Source: Amorphochlora amoebiformis
Lineage: Eukaryota; Cercozoa; Chlorarachniophyceae
Assembly (NCBI GenBank): GCA_054601695.1
Contig: BAAHQB010000444.1
Coordinates: 30,416-94,415, forward strand
Direction of reading: 5' to 3'
Length of the DNA stretch: 64,000 bases
Below are positions 1 through 57,264 of this stretch, piece after piece; the first letter of the stretch is position 1; each line of letters starts with the position of its first letter. The position numbers and the translations under genes are program-made. The notes beneath the pieces were generated by a model. It saw only the letters and a program-made list of their open reading frames with translations. It ran no database searches and was not told the origin of the DNA.

Positions 1-5638
<5,638 letters not shown>

Positions 5639-5792
5639 CAGAGATTCCGGGAGATTCTAGAGAATAACAACGGTTAATAACGGGGACAAACACCGGTATT
5701 TATTCAATTTTAGGATAACAATAAATTAGCCTTTTATATGCGGATATCCCAATATATATATTACGAATCCCCAAGAGTCTCTGACAATAACA
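5639..5792. promoter_or_regulatory. Shared head-to-head promoter region of RWD and QPRT genes
   Basis: Only 154 bp separate the two divergent start codons. The stretch is unique sequence without (TA)n runs. No recognisable TATA box or other motif can be claimed; the assignment rests on geometry alone. Confidence 0.6.
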
Positions 5793-15165
<9,373 letters not shown>

Positions 15166-15992
15166 CTATCTATCTATCTATAGCCAAAAAACTAAAGTAA
15201 GCTAGTTATTTATCCAGTTTCTAGAGTTTTAGTTTATTCTAGTCGTTATCACGATTAATCTCTGTGATCTTGATTTAGTGATCACCAACTAGTATATGAA
15301 CGAGATGAAGTTGCCGGGCTATTGATCACGCAGTCTTCCATTTCTAGATTTATCTAGTCAATAACTAGAATAACGTACCTAGCTTACGGGTATCACCTAG
15401 GTTACATCTACTAGATCTAGCAGAGTCTAGAGAGAGTGTACAGTCTCAATGAGTCATTAGATATATATAGTCTCACTGTACCTACTAGCCTGTACAGTAC
15501 CTAGAGTACAGCTGCAGAGATTCTGGAGATCAGCTCTAGTCTAGTAGTAGCTAGTTTGGAGTATATTAGTTGTTTATACCTGAACACGGTTTTCGGCCTG
15601 TTCGAGTAAAGCAGTGAACGCAGAGTTACTGTAGATCTAGTAGATCTAGCCTAGTTCAGTCAACTACTCTAGACACTAGCTACCAGACTATGGGACTCTC
15701 TAGACTCTGGAACTCCTAGATCTCGACTTTACTACTTTTTCTAGATTTCAAGTTGCTGGTTATATATCTAGTATGTACGTAGCCCTGAACTTCAATAACG
15801 AATAATTAACTTGGCCTCGTGTCGTGCGCGACAGTAAATAAATTTCACAAGAAGCCGCGGGCATTTACTAGATTTACAGGCTGACCGTCTATACCGGTAC
15901 TGTAAGCAGGAAATCTAGAACTAAAATTAAATTCGGTGTACATGTAAGTAATCTAGAATTTTGAAGCGAGGGGCAGGTTTGCTTAGTAATGC
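15166..15992. other. Intergenic spacer between convergent QPRT and SLC4 genes
   Basis: No gene seen. The spacer is free of (TA)n runs and conspicuously rich in the tetranucleotide CTAG and in TAG/CTA words on both strands. It must hold both 3' UTRs and polyadenylation sites. A similar CTAG-rich spacer lies at about 37390-37947, also between convergent genes. Confidence 0.7.
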
Positions 15993-31337
<15,345 letters not shown>

Positions 31338-33118
31338 TTTGTGTGTTTCTTCCTTCGTTTTCCCTTCCTAGCTCCGGGTTGAGGGGCTGGTAACCACTGC
31401 GTCCAGAAGACACGGAGCCAGCAGCCGAAGTATTATTGGAAAGAATTATTCAACCAACATCTGACGGTTTCGAAATAACTGGGGGAAGGATTTCGTCATC
31501 CTTTCGGTTGTCATTTTCGGAGTCCCTAATTGTACAGGTGGGGAATGTGAGCGGCCGAAATGGTTGAAGGTGGGTAGAGTGAGCTTGTGAGTGGGTTTTT
31601 GCCTTTGAGGAGGATACGAATGGTAATGCCAGGGTGCAACTGGACAGCACTCAGGCATTGCTGTTAGCAGTAGAAATTCTGTTAGCAAGAGGCACTTCTG
31701 TAGAAGCTTCTTTTGTAGAGACATCGGCCACCCATTTAAGTTGACTCCATCACGATGTTAGAAATGAAGCTCAGTGGAGCTCACGGAATAATGTTGGGAG
31801 AGCTTTTCAGGTTGAGAGTTCCTGTTGTCTGAGTTTACATCTGTCAGCTACAATATTTCGGCACCCAATTTAAGACTGTACGTCACACTCCACCTCTTTT
31901 CACGTGTGAGTTTCTTCAGTGGTAAACCTCTGCATTGTTGTAGATTGTGGCCCCTCGAAGCCAGGGTGGCATGGTCTGAGAAATGCTGACCTCTAACCTT
32001 AACTATATTATTATTTCGGCTGAGGAAGTTTCAACCCAGGGAATGTGCCGCTTCTCTTGCTGAAATGGTTGCCGATAAATTCTTCGAATCGGGCAGATTC
32101 AAACTTTCTGGAAATTACGCTTAAAATAAGCCGTCGCTACCTGGGATCCCTTCGAATGGAGGGGTACTATTAAACAAGTTGTACGTGCCGGGTCGTGCCC
32201 CTGTCACTGTAACCCTAATGATACGTGGCATGGTGTCAACCGTGAAGATGCGTGCTGTAGTGAGTCGTCACGCTTTGAAAACAGTACTTTCGGCCCTGTC
32301 ACTCGGGTACCACGCAGAAAGGAACCGAAAAGAGGCGGCGATGACCACAGGGGCACATAGCCGGCTCGGACCTCTGTAAGGGTTAGTGCCGAACATGCAG
32401 GTCTGCCGCGAAATCGGTCTCACTGACTGGGGCAGTCTCAAGACGAAGCGAAATCGAGATCATTTGGGGGCCGGGGAAAGCCTGGGCACCCATCAGAGGG
32501 AAGAGAGCGAGAGCTCCAGCCTTGTGAAGGCGCACGGCATCGAGCGATATTATTACTCTCTGACTGGAGGTTGTGTACTATTTTCGGGAGGGACGGCTCG
32601 TTTTCGTGATCGTTTTGGGGGGTAGTGGGGGGGCGGGGAGGGGTTTAGGGGCGGATATGAGGAGATCAGGGAGATCTCTCGAGATATTTTTAACTCATGA
32701 TGGGGGGGGAGAGAAGCGAAAGCGGAGGGTGGGGTGACGGGGTAATCGAAGGGGACTCACTCTTGAGGGAATTTTCCGGTAGACTGGGCATTTTTTAAAG
32801 TTTGTTTTCCTGTCTTGACGGGATTATTCTGGGAAATTCTATGTTCGTTGAATGAATGAACACTCCAGGAAAGCAAAAGTGAGGAAAAAAATGAGAGAAT
32901 TTGTCCGAATTTCTCACTCTTTACTAAATGATATGTGTTCTATATGTATGTGATAACATATCAGGTGTTTTAATAAACACAGGCCGGGTATTATAAAATG
33001 CATATGATTGACAAAAAGTGTTTTTTAGGTCCTTGCCCTGTGGGAAGCCAAACTCCGGCTTCGACGGGGGTAAATTCCTTATATTTACATAGTCTGCATA
33101 TATACACACACACACATA

Positions 33119-33156
<38 letters not shown>

Positions 33157-33184
33157 CTGTATATATAATATATAATATATATAT

Positions 33185-33240
<56 letters not shown>

Positions 33241-33301
33241 GTATATAAACATACTTACACGTCTATATATTATACATTATGCGTGGATAAGATACAATAT
33301 A

Positions 33302-33363
<62 letters not shown>

Positions 33364-33378
33364 AATTAAAAACAAAAA

Positions 33379-33436
<58 letters not shown>

Positions 33437-33590
33437 CATATATACATATACACATATATTTAATATATATCTATGTAAATATTATAATTTTAGATAGTTA
33501 CATGCGTGGAAAAAGATGTACATCCAGAGATAAAATCCTGCCTTGTATCTAAAGATGTACATTTTTAGATAAAATCATGCCCTGTATCTC
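31338..33590. other. Divergent intergenic region between SLC4 and the unknown plus-strand gene
   Basis: From 31338 to 32900 this is relatively GC-rich unique sequence without TA runs, a plausible promoter region for both neighbours. Several short open frames exist (for example about 32179-32379 and 31940-32125 on +) but none gives a recognisable product or a consistent exon chain. 33029-33069 looks exon-like (acceptor ttttttag, donor gtaaat) but could not be joined convincingly. 33100-33480 is mostly (TA)n. Confidence 0.5.
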
Positions 33591-33697
33591 ATGGAGCCCC
33601 CGGCCCTACAGAAGAAACTCACGAAACTCAAAACTTCCGTTTAGGTTCTCATATGTAACTAGTTATGTATATTTGCATATATTGTGTGTATATATAC

Positions 33698-33780
<83 letters not shown>

Positions 33781-33914
33781 ATATAAATATCCGTAAGTGT
33801 ATGTTATGTATTATATCAGCATAATTTAACTAGTAAGTGTACAATGTAATATCATACATTTTATACGTACGTAAAATCATAATATACATATATATATATA
33901 TATATATATATGTA

Positions 33915-33954
<40 letters not shown>

Positions 33955-34457
33955 CAAATAGATGTAATATTCATGAGTATGGCGGACGTAAGTATATAAA
34001 TAAATATGTGTATAACTCATATATACATATATATAATATATATATATATATTATTTAAACGAATAATATATTAAATCTCAACTACCGAATATATGTAATC
34101 AATACTCATAACATTAGAATCTGACGAATAATTTGATTTGTCAGGAGATAATCTGGAGTGTTCCCCTTCACGGTCGTCTCTATACTTATCACGATCCTCA
34201 ACCTCCTTCCGTTTCACGGTACGGACTCAGACTTTTACTGCACGTGTGGAGACAACATAGTGATATTATAAATAAATAATTACGCCGATATATTGCTACA
34301 TGTCTTGTCGCTCAGACTGCTACGACAGGTGAAAAGCAAAAGGTTTGTGATAATATGGTTAAGTAGTCTTCTGGTTATAATCCGTTGACCGAAATCCAGC
34401 TGGCAAACAAACATAGCACAGTAATAGCGACAAGAGTTGCTGGGTGTGACATACAGT

Positions 34458-34515
<58 letters not shown>

Positions 34516-34585
34516 TGGTTGATCTGAGTTCGAGTACCGGCGTTAAGACAGCAGAAGACGGTGAATTTCAAAACTATTACATATC

Positions 34586-34643
<58 letters not shown>

Positions 34644-34673
34644 CAGTATTTGAAATATACATACATATGTATG

Positions 34674-34712
<39 letters not shown>

Positions 34713-34713
34713 A

Positions 34714-34794
<81 letters not shown>

Positions 34795-34802
34795 TTATAA
34801 TG

Positions 34803-34841
<39 letters not shown>

Positions 34842-34889
34842 TGTGTATATATAATATTATATATATTATATATAATATATTATATGTAT

Positions 34890-34932
<43 letters not shown>

Positions 34933-35143
34933 ATATATATATATATATATTTATTATATACATAATATATATTTCCATATGCACATGTTAGGTTTTGGTA
35001 CCCCAAAGGAGAAGAGTATTCTATACATGCTGCGAAATCGCGAACTTGACGCTACAAAATCAAACTCACATCACCCCCTTCATCGAGGTAATTAGATATC
35101 TTCGTTATATATCCATATATTGATGTATATTATCTATGTAGAT

Positions 35144-35180
<37 letters not shown>

Positions 35181-35976
35181 ATAATAATATATATATATGA
35201 TGTTATATATATAATAGGTCAAACCATGTGCTCGCCTGGCTCTGATGGTATTTCTCTACTACTAAATGGAGTATCTACATAAGAAACATACAATATACAC
35301 TATACATAAATCCTTGTGCAATATTTGTGTCTATGTATAAAAAACAGATGCATATGTCAAATCATCCATTGGATTGAAGACACGAAAAGAATATAGAAAT
35401 ACAATGCTTGTGTCTATGTATAAAAACAGATGCATATGTCAAATCATCCAATATTGGATGAAAACACGAAAGAATATAGAAATGCGGAATTACATGTGTT
35501 AAGTTTGACCGCAAACACGAGTGAAAGTGTAGATTACATGGTTTTTTTACCATGTCCGTGTATTTTTTAAAACCGATTTATGTATTGTATTTACACATAT
35601 ACATATACACATATACACATATACATATATATACATATACACAGTATGAACATACACATATCTCCTTCGTATTATATTTGTACGGGACATATGTACAATT
35701 GCTGCGCATATGCAACGTATTAAATACAGACCTGACAGACCTATACAAGATATCAATAACCGAAAAATTGTATGTATTTAAAAAACACATGCGTGTAAAC
35801 ATTTATCTTGATATCCATTCATATAGGCATCTGGAAACCTACCATTTGTATGTATTTAAAAAACACATGTATCTAAACATTTATCTTAATATCTATTCAT
35901 ATAGGCATCTGGAACGTTGTATGCTGCTGCTGGATGTGGGGATACCGAGCTCTCAACTTGGGAATTTGAACTTTGA
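33591..35976 (+). CDS. Hypothetical protein, tentative seven-exon model
   Basis: Not recognised. A phase-consistent chain can be drawn: 33591-33638 (ATG), 34145-34243, 34400-34458, 34529-34560, 34992-35087, 35218-35270 and 35905-35976 (TGA), 459 nt, about 152 aa. Peptides include [56 protein letters not shown] and [20 protein letters not shown]; the last resembles a WD-repeat blade but is too short to assign. Support comes from acceptor-half duplications at 33520-33568 and 35820-35904, the same signature seen beside proven exons. The first exon may begin upstream at 33569 in another frame, and other donors are possible. It lies divergent from SLC4 and convergent with the glycosidase-like gene, matching the alternating layout. 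Confidence 0.4.
35820..35904 (+). repeat. Acceptor-half duplication
   Basis: catataggcatctggaa occurs at 35820-35836 and again at 35899-35915, each preceded by similar sequence (aaaaaacacatg...aaacatttatctt). This marks the exon start at 35905. Confidence 0.75.
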
Positions 35977-36347
35977 GAATTTTTGAAAAAGAGATTCGAA
36001 ATTTCGAATCTGCTTCATCATCCATGGGAATTCTCCTGTTCTTAATTTTTGTTCTCCCATCCTTGATTCTCTTGCGAAGCGTTTCTTTTCCCCGGCATCC
36101 GTTTCTTCTCCTCGGCATCCGTTTCTTCTCCTCGGCATCCGTTTCTTCTCCTCCGCATGCGTTTCTTCTTCTCGGCAGTGAATATCTTCTCGGATCTCTG
36201 GCGCTCTGTTTTCACCTACATCTCATCTCTTTCTTATCCCACTCTAAGCCCCCTCTATTGACCTTCCTACTCTCCCATCTCCCTTGAGCCGCCGGCTTTT
36301 CTTCCAATTTTTTGTTAGTCATTTGCTTTTCTTTTTTGATTGTTTAG

Positions 36348-36385
<38 letters not shown>

Positions 36386-36390
36386 TATAT

Positions 36391-36446
<56 letters not shown>

Positions 36447-36495
36447 CATATATTTATGTGCACGTCACATGGATATACATTGAAGAGAATTGTCT

Positions 36496-36543
<48 letters not shown>

Positions 36544-37124
36544 CAGTGTGATGTGTATTTTGGGAATTTTTGTTTTCCATTGTCGTCTGTATTTGTCTTG
36601 ATATTTACTGTTTTCCTTCGTGTTACCTCCATGCTTATAAACATATATCCTTTCGAATATCAAACTATAAATGTAAATATTTGTAATCGAAAAACATTCA
36701 ATTCACAAAACTAGTCGTCAAAGACCCAAAATAAAAAGAAAAATGAGAGTATCGAATCACAGAAACTCTCAACCTCTTCTCGTATGAGAATTCAATGGGG
36801 CCTCTAGCAATGAGAAGCAGAAAAGAGGCGAAATTTACATGGTGTATAGATATACGTGTCTGAGGGTCTTGCAAAGCGTCGTGACAATGACGATGGAGCA
36901 AACTAGCCAAGTCTCGAACAGCAGTCCCTTCGATCGTCTATATCTATTGGCACACAATTGTGTAGATTGTTCTCAGCAAACAACACCCCGTTTATTATTC
37001 GCGAGAAATACTACTCTGTAGGAACCTCTTTTTTTTTTTTTATAATTTCATGTTTTTCGATTTCTAATCTATAATATCTACCCTACATCGAGACATGATA
37101 TATTATGTATAATAGATGCATATA

Positions 37125-37174
<50 letters not shown>

Positions 37175-37947
37175 GCATATGTTCTCATATGTAATGTATC
37201 CGACGAGCTGCCGAAAAAAGCAATCGTAACAACCAAGAAGCCTACCCATCAAATCCGATCAAATAAGAACGGTACAGAAACAAAAATAACGAAAAGATAT
37301 GCCGAGCTGAGCTTGAAAGGCGGGCCCGGTTCTGAACCCAGAAACTCTAGAAACTGGCGGGATGGATATTAACACCGAAACTAGATTCGCGGGCTTTATC
37401 TAGTTAAGTGTCATTCTGGCCATAGATATGCATGTGTGCAATTTTAACCTGTTTAAAGCAGCCTTGGTTCCTCACACCATCTACACGACTCTCCTAGTCT
37501 AGTTACCACTAGTATCAGCTACAGCTTAGCCAGCTCAGCTAGTTCGAGTCTAGGAGTCACCTAGCGCTAGGTCACAGTGTGAACAACAGTACTTAGCTAG
37601 TTAGCTCTAGTAGCTAGCTACTTCGAGTCATAGTCTAGATAGTTAATTGTAACCAGACTCTATACTTCAAAGAACGTTACCTGAATCTATATATTACAAT
37701 AACTAGATTCTAGAGATTATATATATACTCTAGTAAGCTAGTTACCAGAATTGCTAGAATTATATATAACCAGTTTCAATGGATCCCAAATTTACTAGGA
37801 ACTAAGCTTGAACATATTATCATGAGATGCCATCTACATCATCACTCTAAACTCGTACGAAACTAGCTAAACTCTAGAGATAATGGACGGTCCGGAGATA
37901 ATTCACGATTCGTAAACATAAATGGCATGCAATTCCATGGTTTAAAG
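35977..37947. other. Convergent intergenic region
   Basis: Contains an 18-bp tandem repeat (cctcggcatccgtttctt, about four copies, 36088-36165), short TA blocks, a unique stretch at 36690-37020 with open frames on both strands but no consistent exon chain, and from about 37390 a CTAG-rich spacer like that at 15166-15992. No supported gene. Confidence 0.55.
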
Positions 37948-50099
<12,152 letters not shown>

Positions 50100-50479
50100 G
50101 AGCAGTGATTGACCGGTGGCGGTCTGGGGATGAGGTTTTTCTAGGAGAGCCCAGACACAACGGCATGTTGTGTCACTGCGAGTGACACATGGGCCCCAGA
50201 GGTTAGTTCTTCCAAATATCTTGGGAGAGGTGCAAATGGTCGGAGTACCAGGGTGGCATTAGGTATATTTCCCAGAATCCTTTGAAAGAATCGTGTGAGG
50301 ACACCAGCGCTTGCAAGTACGCCTCACAGGCCTACTTGCTTGTATTATACCATAACATTAAGTACCAAACTCAAACACTCAATCACTCAATCTACACCTC
50401 TCCAACATTCGCTAATCCTAACCCTATCACTCAACTGTCTCCCCGCATACCTAGATAATAGACGCACTCAACAATCAAC

Positions 50480-50720
50480 CGTCACCATGCCTTCGCTAAC
50501 TCAACCACTCAACCATCGAAACGCCATGCCTTTGCTTACTCAAACACTCAACCATCAAAACGCCATGCCTTCGTTAACTCAGCCACTCAAAACTCAACGC
50601 GCCATGCCTTTGCTAACTCAGCCACTCAGTATTCAAAACGTCATGCCTTTGCTAACTCAGCCACTCAATACTCAATACGCCTTGCCTTGGCTAACTCAAC
50701 CACTCAATATTCATCACGAT

Positions 50721-50722
<2 letters not shown>
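50480..50722 (+). repeat. 48-bp-class minisatellite with open reading frame
   Basis: Six imperfect copies of a unit around catgccttcgctaactcaac cactcaa. The unit is a multiple of three, so one frame stays open with a repeating MPLLTQPLN-like peptide. No exon or start context supports translation. Confidence 0.8.
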
Positions 50723-50787
<65 letters not shown>

Positions 50788-50808
50788 GATAAATAAATAA
50801 ATCATACA

Positions 50809-50923
<115 letters not shown>

Positions 50924-50926
50924 ATG

Positions 50927-51009
<83 letters not shown>

Positions 51010-51011
51010 TA

Positions 51012-51049
<38 letters not shown>

Positions 51050-51057
51050 TATATATA

Positions 51058-51135
<78 letters not shown>

Positions 51136-51219
51136 ATGTGTATGTACACGTGTGTGTGTGTAGAAAGAAACAGGTATACAATTTGATATTATAATATTAT
51201 GTATATAATTATGTATGTA

Positions 51220-51402
51220 TAATTAGGTATTTCATGAAGTAAAAATCTGAGTGTAGATATGATATGTAGATTCATCCAGTTAATAAGAGTGGTTTATGAC
51301 GTAGAAACCTGAGTGTAAATGATATGTAGATTCATCCAGTTAATAAGAGAGGTTTATGAAGCAGAAATCTGAGTGTAGATCATATGTGAGATTCATCCAG
51401 TT
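51220..51402. repeat. Minisatellite of about 62 bp, three copies
   Basis: Units around gtagattcatccagttaata and gaaacctgagtgtaaatgat. Confidence 0.85.
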
Positions 51403-51689
51403 ATGACTAGATGAAGCACAAAGCGGACCACGATCTACATGATCAAGTCATATGGTTACTATATCCTAGATATCAGATTCATGAGCACTCCTTCGACCAT
51501 AATTCAGATGATAATACTAGTAATATTTCTAGGCTCTAGAGATTATCGCTTGCACGCAACCTCAACGGAGTGGCGCATATATTGATTGACAACATATTCC
51601 AGATATTATTATTTAGTCATCAGAATACACAAGTTTTAGTTACAAGTTGGTTGATGATCTACACTAGCTGCAATACACTAGAATACATT

Positions 51690-52330
51690 GTCTTCACTGC
51701 CAATGTATGGTACTACTTTACAATTTATTGTACTACATATTATGATGTACTACGTACACAGAGGTCATACTGCTAGTACTGGCATCTCACTCAAAACCAT
51801 CATATAGGTACCATACATTATATATATCGTGTATACTAATAGTTGTAATACACAGAGGTCACACTGGTATGGGCTCATAACCATCATACACAACATATAT
51901 TCTGCGCTCATAACCATCATATACAACATATATTCTGCGCTCATAACCATCATATACAGCATATATTCTAGCGTGCCAATTGATTGTACTACACTATGAT
52001 GTACTACTACACAGAGGTCACACTGGCATTGCACTCATAAGCATCATATACCATTGAATACATTATTATACCGTGTATAGTAATACCTGTGTACTACAGA
52101 GGTCACACCGGCATGGCGCTCATAAGCATCATACATGCACAATATATATTCTAGCCTGCCAATTTATTCACTACACTATGATGTACTACACAGAGGTCAC
52201 ACTGGCATGGCGCTCATAAGCATCATACACAATATATACTCTAGCCTGCCAATTTATTCACTACACTATGATGTACTACTGTACTACTAGTACGACTCAG
52301 TGCAGTGTTAGTACACAGAGATGTCATCAT
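51690..52330. repeat. Complex tandem repeat, units of about 50-100 bp
   Basis: Recurring modules tgatgtactac, acagaggtcacactggcatg, ctcataagcatcatac and attctagcctgccaatttat, in about six imperfect units with internal expansions (three copies of cgctcataaccatcatatac at 51865-51960). Confidence 0.85.
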
Positions 52331-52479
52331 ACTGGCATGACACTCATAACCTCATTCATCACCTGCTACCCCCACTTTACATATACAGAGATCATCACTT
52401 GTACATGTAGTTTTTCTACATTATATTCTAGCTATGATTACGATCACGATCCGAATAACCCCAACGGCCAGGTCGCACC

Positions 52480-53100
52480 ATGACTCTCCTGACATTCTCC
52501 GAAAAGATACGCAATACGATAAATTCGGTGCAATACAATTTCGGCATATTAAGAAAGATTTGGGGTGTTGATGTTATCCAAGGGGCGGTTCCCGCTCGCG
52601 CGCCAACAGGAAAAAAGTGTCGGTTTAGTGGATACGAAACATGCGAGTGCATTGCTTCGGTTGAAAAGAAGGTATGGTAGGTTTCATGCAAAGCCTAAGC
52701 TCATGTGTCTGCCATTCGCTCCTGCACAAGCAGTCTAGACTCCGAACACCGACGCAAATCACATCACAACAAACGCTCCGAGGACCTTGTGAAATGTGAA
52801 GCACGAGCCTCGAGTAGACCAAAGGTGTAAGCATCCTTCCTCTTTGCTCAACAAGGCTACAGCCCGTCAACTCAGTCCACAACAGCCCGTCGACTCAACC
52901 CAACGCACCCGACCATTGCCTGCCTGCTGCCAGAAAGATTCGGCCCACTACATGTATATCACGTCCATTCAACCCATCATCACAAACCTCTCGGCCTGTA
53001 ACAACTCGACATATAAACCACCGTTCACAGGTGATCTCTCTCTCTCTCTCTCTCTCTCCTTCTCTGTCCATACATATTTTCATTCCAAAAAATGCATGTA

Positions 53101-53164
<64 letters not shown>

Positions 53165-55371
53165 ATATACATATATTTGCATTAGAAATCTGTTTCTGAG
53201 TGTATGAAAGAGGTTAGTATTGTGTATTGTTGGTCATTTCATCATCTAGAGGTTACTATTGTGTATTGTTGGTCATTTCATCATCTCTCGATATCGCACA
53301 TCCTCTGAGTCGAATAACTCGAGAGTAAGACGTAGAAGGGGAGATTCCAGGATACACAAAAGAAACCTGTCCGTGGAATCTTGTCTTAAAACTGTTTAGT
53401 TGTATTTGGCGGGCACATGGTCTCCTATGGCCTAGGGTGGCTCCTGTGGCTCCCCTGTTTTGATTTAAAATCTTAAATGATGATGAATTGGAAATTCGGG
53501 AACGCGCTAAGGTAGCGTAGTAGCGAGACCGCACTATGACAACCTGGACCAATTACATCGCCTTTCATCTAAAACACATGTAGACCCTAATGGTACTATT
53601 AGGCCAGAATACAACATGGATGCGATTCTCGTTTGAATTCAACTAAATGTCGGTGGTCGAGTACGCTAGTGGGTTGGAGTCTTTTCCCATCGGAAGCTTA
53701 AGCTGTACCTCCAGTTGCCCAAGATCCAGCAAGGTTTACCTACACTAGACCTTTCCAGACCTCGCCCACTAGACTAGCCTAATAGAATGGATCGAGTGCA
53801 TGCGAGCACTAATGTTGTCAGTAATACCACCGCATGTAGCCGTGGAACAACATAGCCGCTGGCCCGCGGCCCGGTCATATGTTGGCGAAACTCCCCAAGT
53901 CTCTCCCAACGTCTAGAACGTATATATACCCGTTTCCAAATTAATACGTCGCCGGGGTCGGTTTTAACAACTCTCAGGCCTATTTACGCGCGGGGAGCGT
54001 TTTGTACACATGCAAGATATTATACTCCCCGCCCTCTCGCCAGATTTCACCCTGTGTCGAAACAACCAGCATCCTATTCCTACCGCGCTCTCCAAGAGTT
54101 TTTCCGTTGCATCCCTCCTCGGGGGTTTGCGCCAGTTGAAGGCCAATGTCGACCAGGTAACTACCATTTAGAGACCATCTATCGTCAAATCTGGCCACCA
54201 GAGCGTGGTAAAGGAAGAGAAGTTGGATATTTCTGACCCTGTTATGCATTTCACAGACTTTGGCCCGATTTAACAACCCGGTTCCTGCTCAGGTAGTACC
54301 CCATGCAATCGACACACTATCTCATATACGTGCTCACACCAAGTTTTGCTGACGATGACAGAACCCCAGTCTTTATGAGTTGAATCCAGTTGTTCTTCTA
54401 CAGTTGTTCTTCTACAGTGACTGCTCTCACCAACCCACTACAACACTAAACTTGTACTGCACTTCTCTCAGGCAGCGTCCTGGGTTGGTTGGACTACGAC
54501 TAACCCTCAGCCTCGCCTCAGCCCTCCTTTCCATGAGGGTCAGGGTCTCAGTGCAATCGAGATGGTCGATATGTCCCAGGTAAGTGAAACCCTTCGTGCT
54601 AATATGTTTGATTTCAAGGACGAATCCAGCTGGTCCAGGTGGTCCGACGATACCCATCAACTTAAACTCATCAACCGCGACGACGACCCTCACCTTCAAG
54701 ACACCCCCGACGATCAACACCACCTTCAAGACACCTCCAACAATGCGCATCAACTTGAACACACCTCGGACGATGCCCAACACCTCCAAGACACCTCCGA
54801 CAATGCGCATCAACTTCAAGACACCTCCGACGATGCCCACCACCTTCAAGACGCCTCCGTCAAAGCGCATCAACTTCAAGACACCTCCGACGATGCCCAA
54901 CACCTCCAAGACACCTCCGACAATGCGCATCAACTTGAAGACACCTCCGACAATGCCCAACACCTCCAAGACACCTCCGACAATGCGTATCAACTTGAAG
55001 ACACCTCCGACAATGCCCAACACCTTCAAGACGCCTCCAACAATGCGCATCAACTTCAAGACAAACCCGACGATGCCCAACACCTTGAAGACACCTCCGT
55101 CAAAGCGCATCAACTTCAAGACAAACCCGACGCTAGTACAAGTCTCGCCATGCCTCTCATAGCTACTCCGACCGTCACTGTAACCGGCGCTCCTGTCGGC
55201 ATTCCAACCTACCGCGGCGCTGTCAACTCCGAGGCTGGGTTGGAAACTAATACGCCCAAATCTCAACCCGACCCAGAACTCGAACCCGAACTCCAAAACG
55301 AATACAAATACAAACTACAAACACAACCCGAACTCGAATCTAAGGTTTCATCAATACATATACATACATAT

Positions 55372-55410
<39 letters not shown>

Positions 55411-55416
55411 CGTATA

Positions 55417-55476
<60 letters not shown>

Positions 55477-55481
55477 CATGT

Positions 55482-55541
<60 letters not shown>

Positions 55542-55580
55542 ATATAACATATATACATATATAATTTATATATAGATATA

Positions 55581-55618
<38 letters not shown>

Positions 55619-55631
55619 GGATATATATATA

Positions 55632-55678
<47 letters not shown>

Positions 55679-55745
55679 TATATGTATATATATGTGTGTG
55701 CGTGTGTATGTGTATGTGTATATATGTACACACACACACATATGT

Positions 55746-55811
<66 letters not shown>

Positions 55812-55919
55812 GTATATATATAGGAACATGTACAGATGTATATAAAATATCAAATAATATGGATATGCACATAAATGTATCCATAAACATATTTGCTCAT
55901 ATGTTACAAATATCATACG

Positions 55920-55988
<69 letters not shown>

Positions 55989-57055
55989 GTTGTATATTCT
56001 CAGAAGCAAAAGAAGGTTGGCAAGTCTGAGAAGCAAAACAAGGTTGGCAGGTCTCAGAAGCAACACAATCTTGACAAGTCTGAAAGCTTGCCCGTTGTTT
56101 TCAACCCTACGTTCCACAAAGGTGATGAGGAACACAAGCTCGACAAGCCTCATCATCTACCACAGCTTGACAATCCACGTCTCCAACACAACCTTCTCAA
56201 CCCTAAATCTCACAACCTACACAACCTTCACGAGTCTCGAAAGCAACACAAGCTTGACAAGCTTGATAACAAACACAAGCTTGAAGAGTCTCGAAAGCAA
56301 CACAAGCTTGACAAGCTTGATAACAAACACAAGCTTGAAGAGTCTCGAAAGCAACACAAGCTCGACAAGCTTCACAACCGACACAAGCACGGAAAGCATA
56401 AGGCTGACGAGAAGCCTCAGAAACCGAACAAGCTTGACAAAACGCATAAGTCAAGCAGGATTGATAAGCCTCATAAGCCACAAAAGCTTAACAATCACAA
56501 GCTTGACAAACCGCACAAGAAGCCCAAGCTTGGCAAACGTCGTCACCCTCACAAATCAAAACAACCTACCAACAACAACAACCTACGAACCTGTACAAAC
56601 AACGACGAAAATAACAAACACAAGGTTTGAATACTACACACACACACACCAATATACACACACATACACAAACACACAATACACATATTCACACACACAC
56701 ATAAATGCAAACTCAAAGCTCGTGTACACGTGGCCCATTAGCTAGTGCTAGCCCTCGTACAGTAACCTTACAATGATACCATCCTTTGAGTCCAATGACA
56801 CATAAACCTCATTTTAATGCTTGATATTCTTTACTAAGTTCCTTTGCCTTTCTAGAACAAACTCAACGCAAACCCAAACCTAAAGCCAAAGCCAAAGCCA
56901 AAGCCAAAGCGAGCCAAGTCAAAATCCAAACCTTACCGCGTATGTCTCTGGAAGGTACAACTCGTAACATCTACAATTTAATACGTATGTCTTACGTATA
57001 CCAAATTACACGTATATTGTAAAATGTATCTATATAATCACATGTGTGTGTGTAC

Positions 57056-57101
<46 letters not shown>

Positions 57102-57224
57102 TATATGAGAGACCTAGAGAGAGAGAGCGAAGAGACAGCGAGAGGCATAGCGTGAGGCAGAGCGAGAGAAAGAGAGAGAGAGAGAGAAAGCGAGAGCGAA
57201 ACAAAGAGAGCGAGAGAGAGAGAG

Positions 57225-57264
<40 letters not shown>

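Noticed and set aside
32179-32625. Open frames in the GC-rich region upstream of the unknown plus-strand gene
   Set aside because: No recognisable product, no consistent splice chain and partly non-ATG starts. Treated as intergenic.
50295-50792. 165-codon frame over the MPLLTQPLN minisatellite
   Set aside because: Openness follows from a repeat unit that is a multiple of three. The frame runs into (TA)n and has no exon signals.
54427-55296. 289-codon minus-strand frame rich in Gly/Val/Leu
   Set aside because: Shadow of the 33-bp repeat antisense to exon 11 of the low-complexity gene. No splice or start support.
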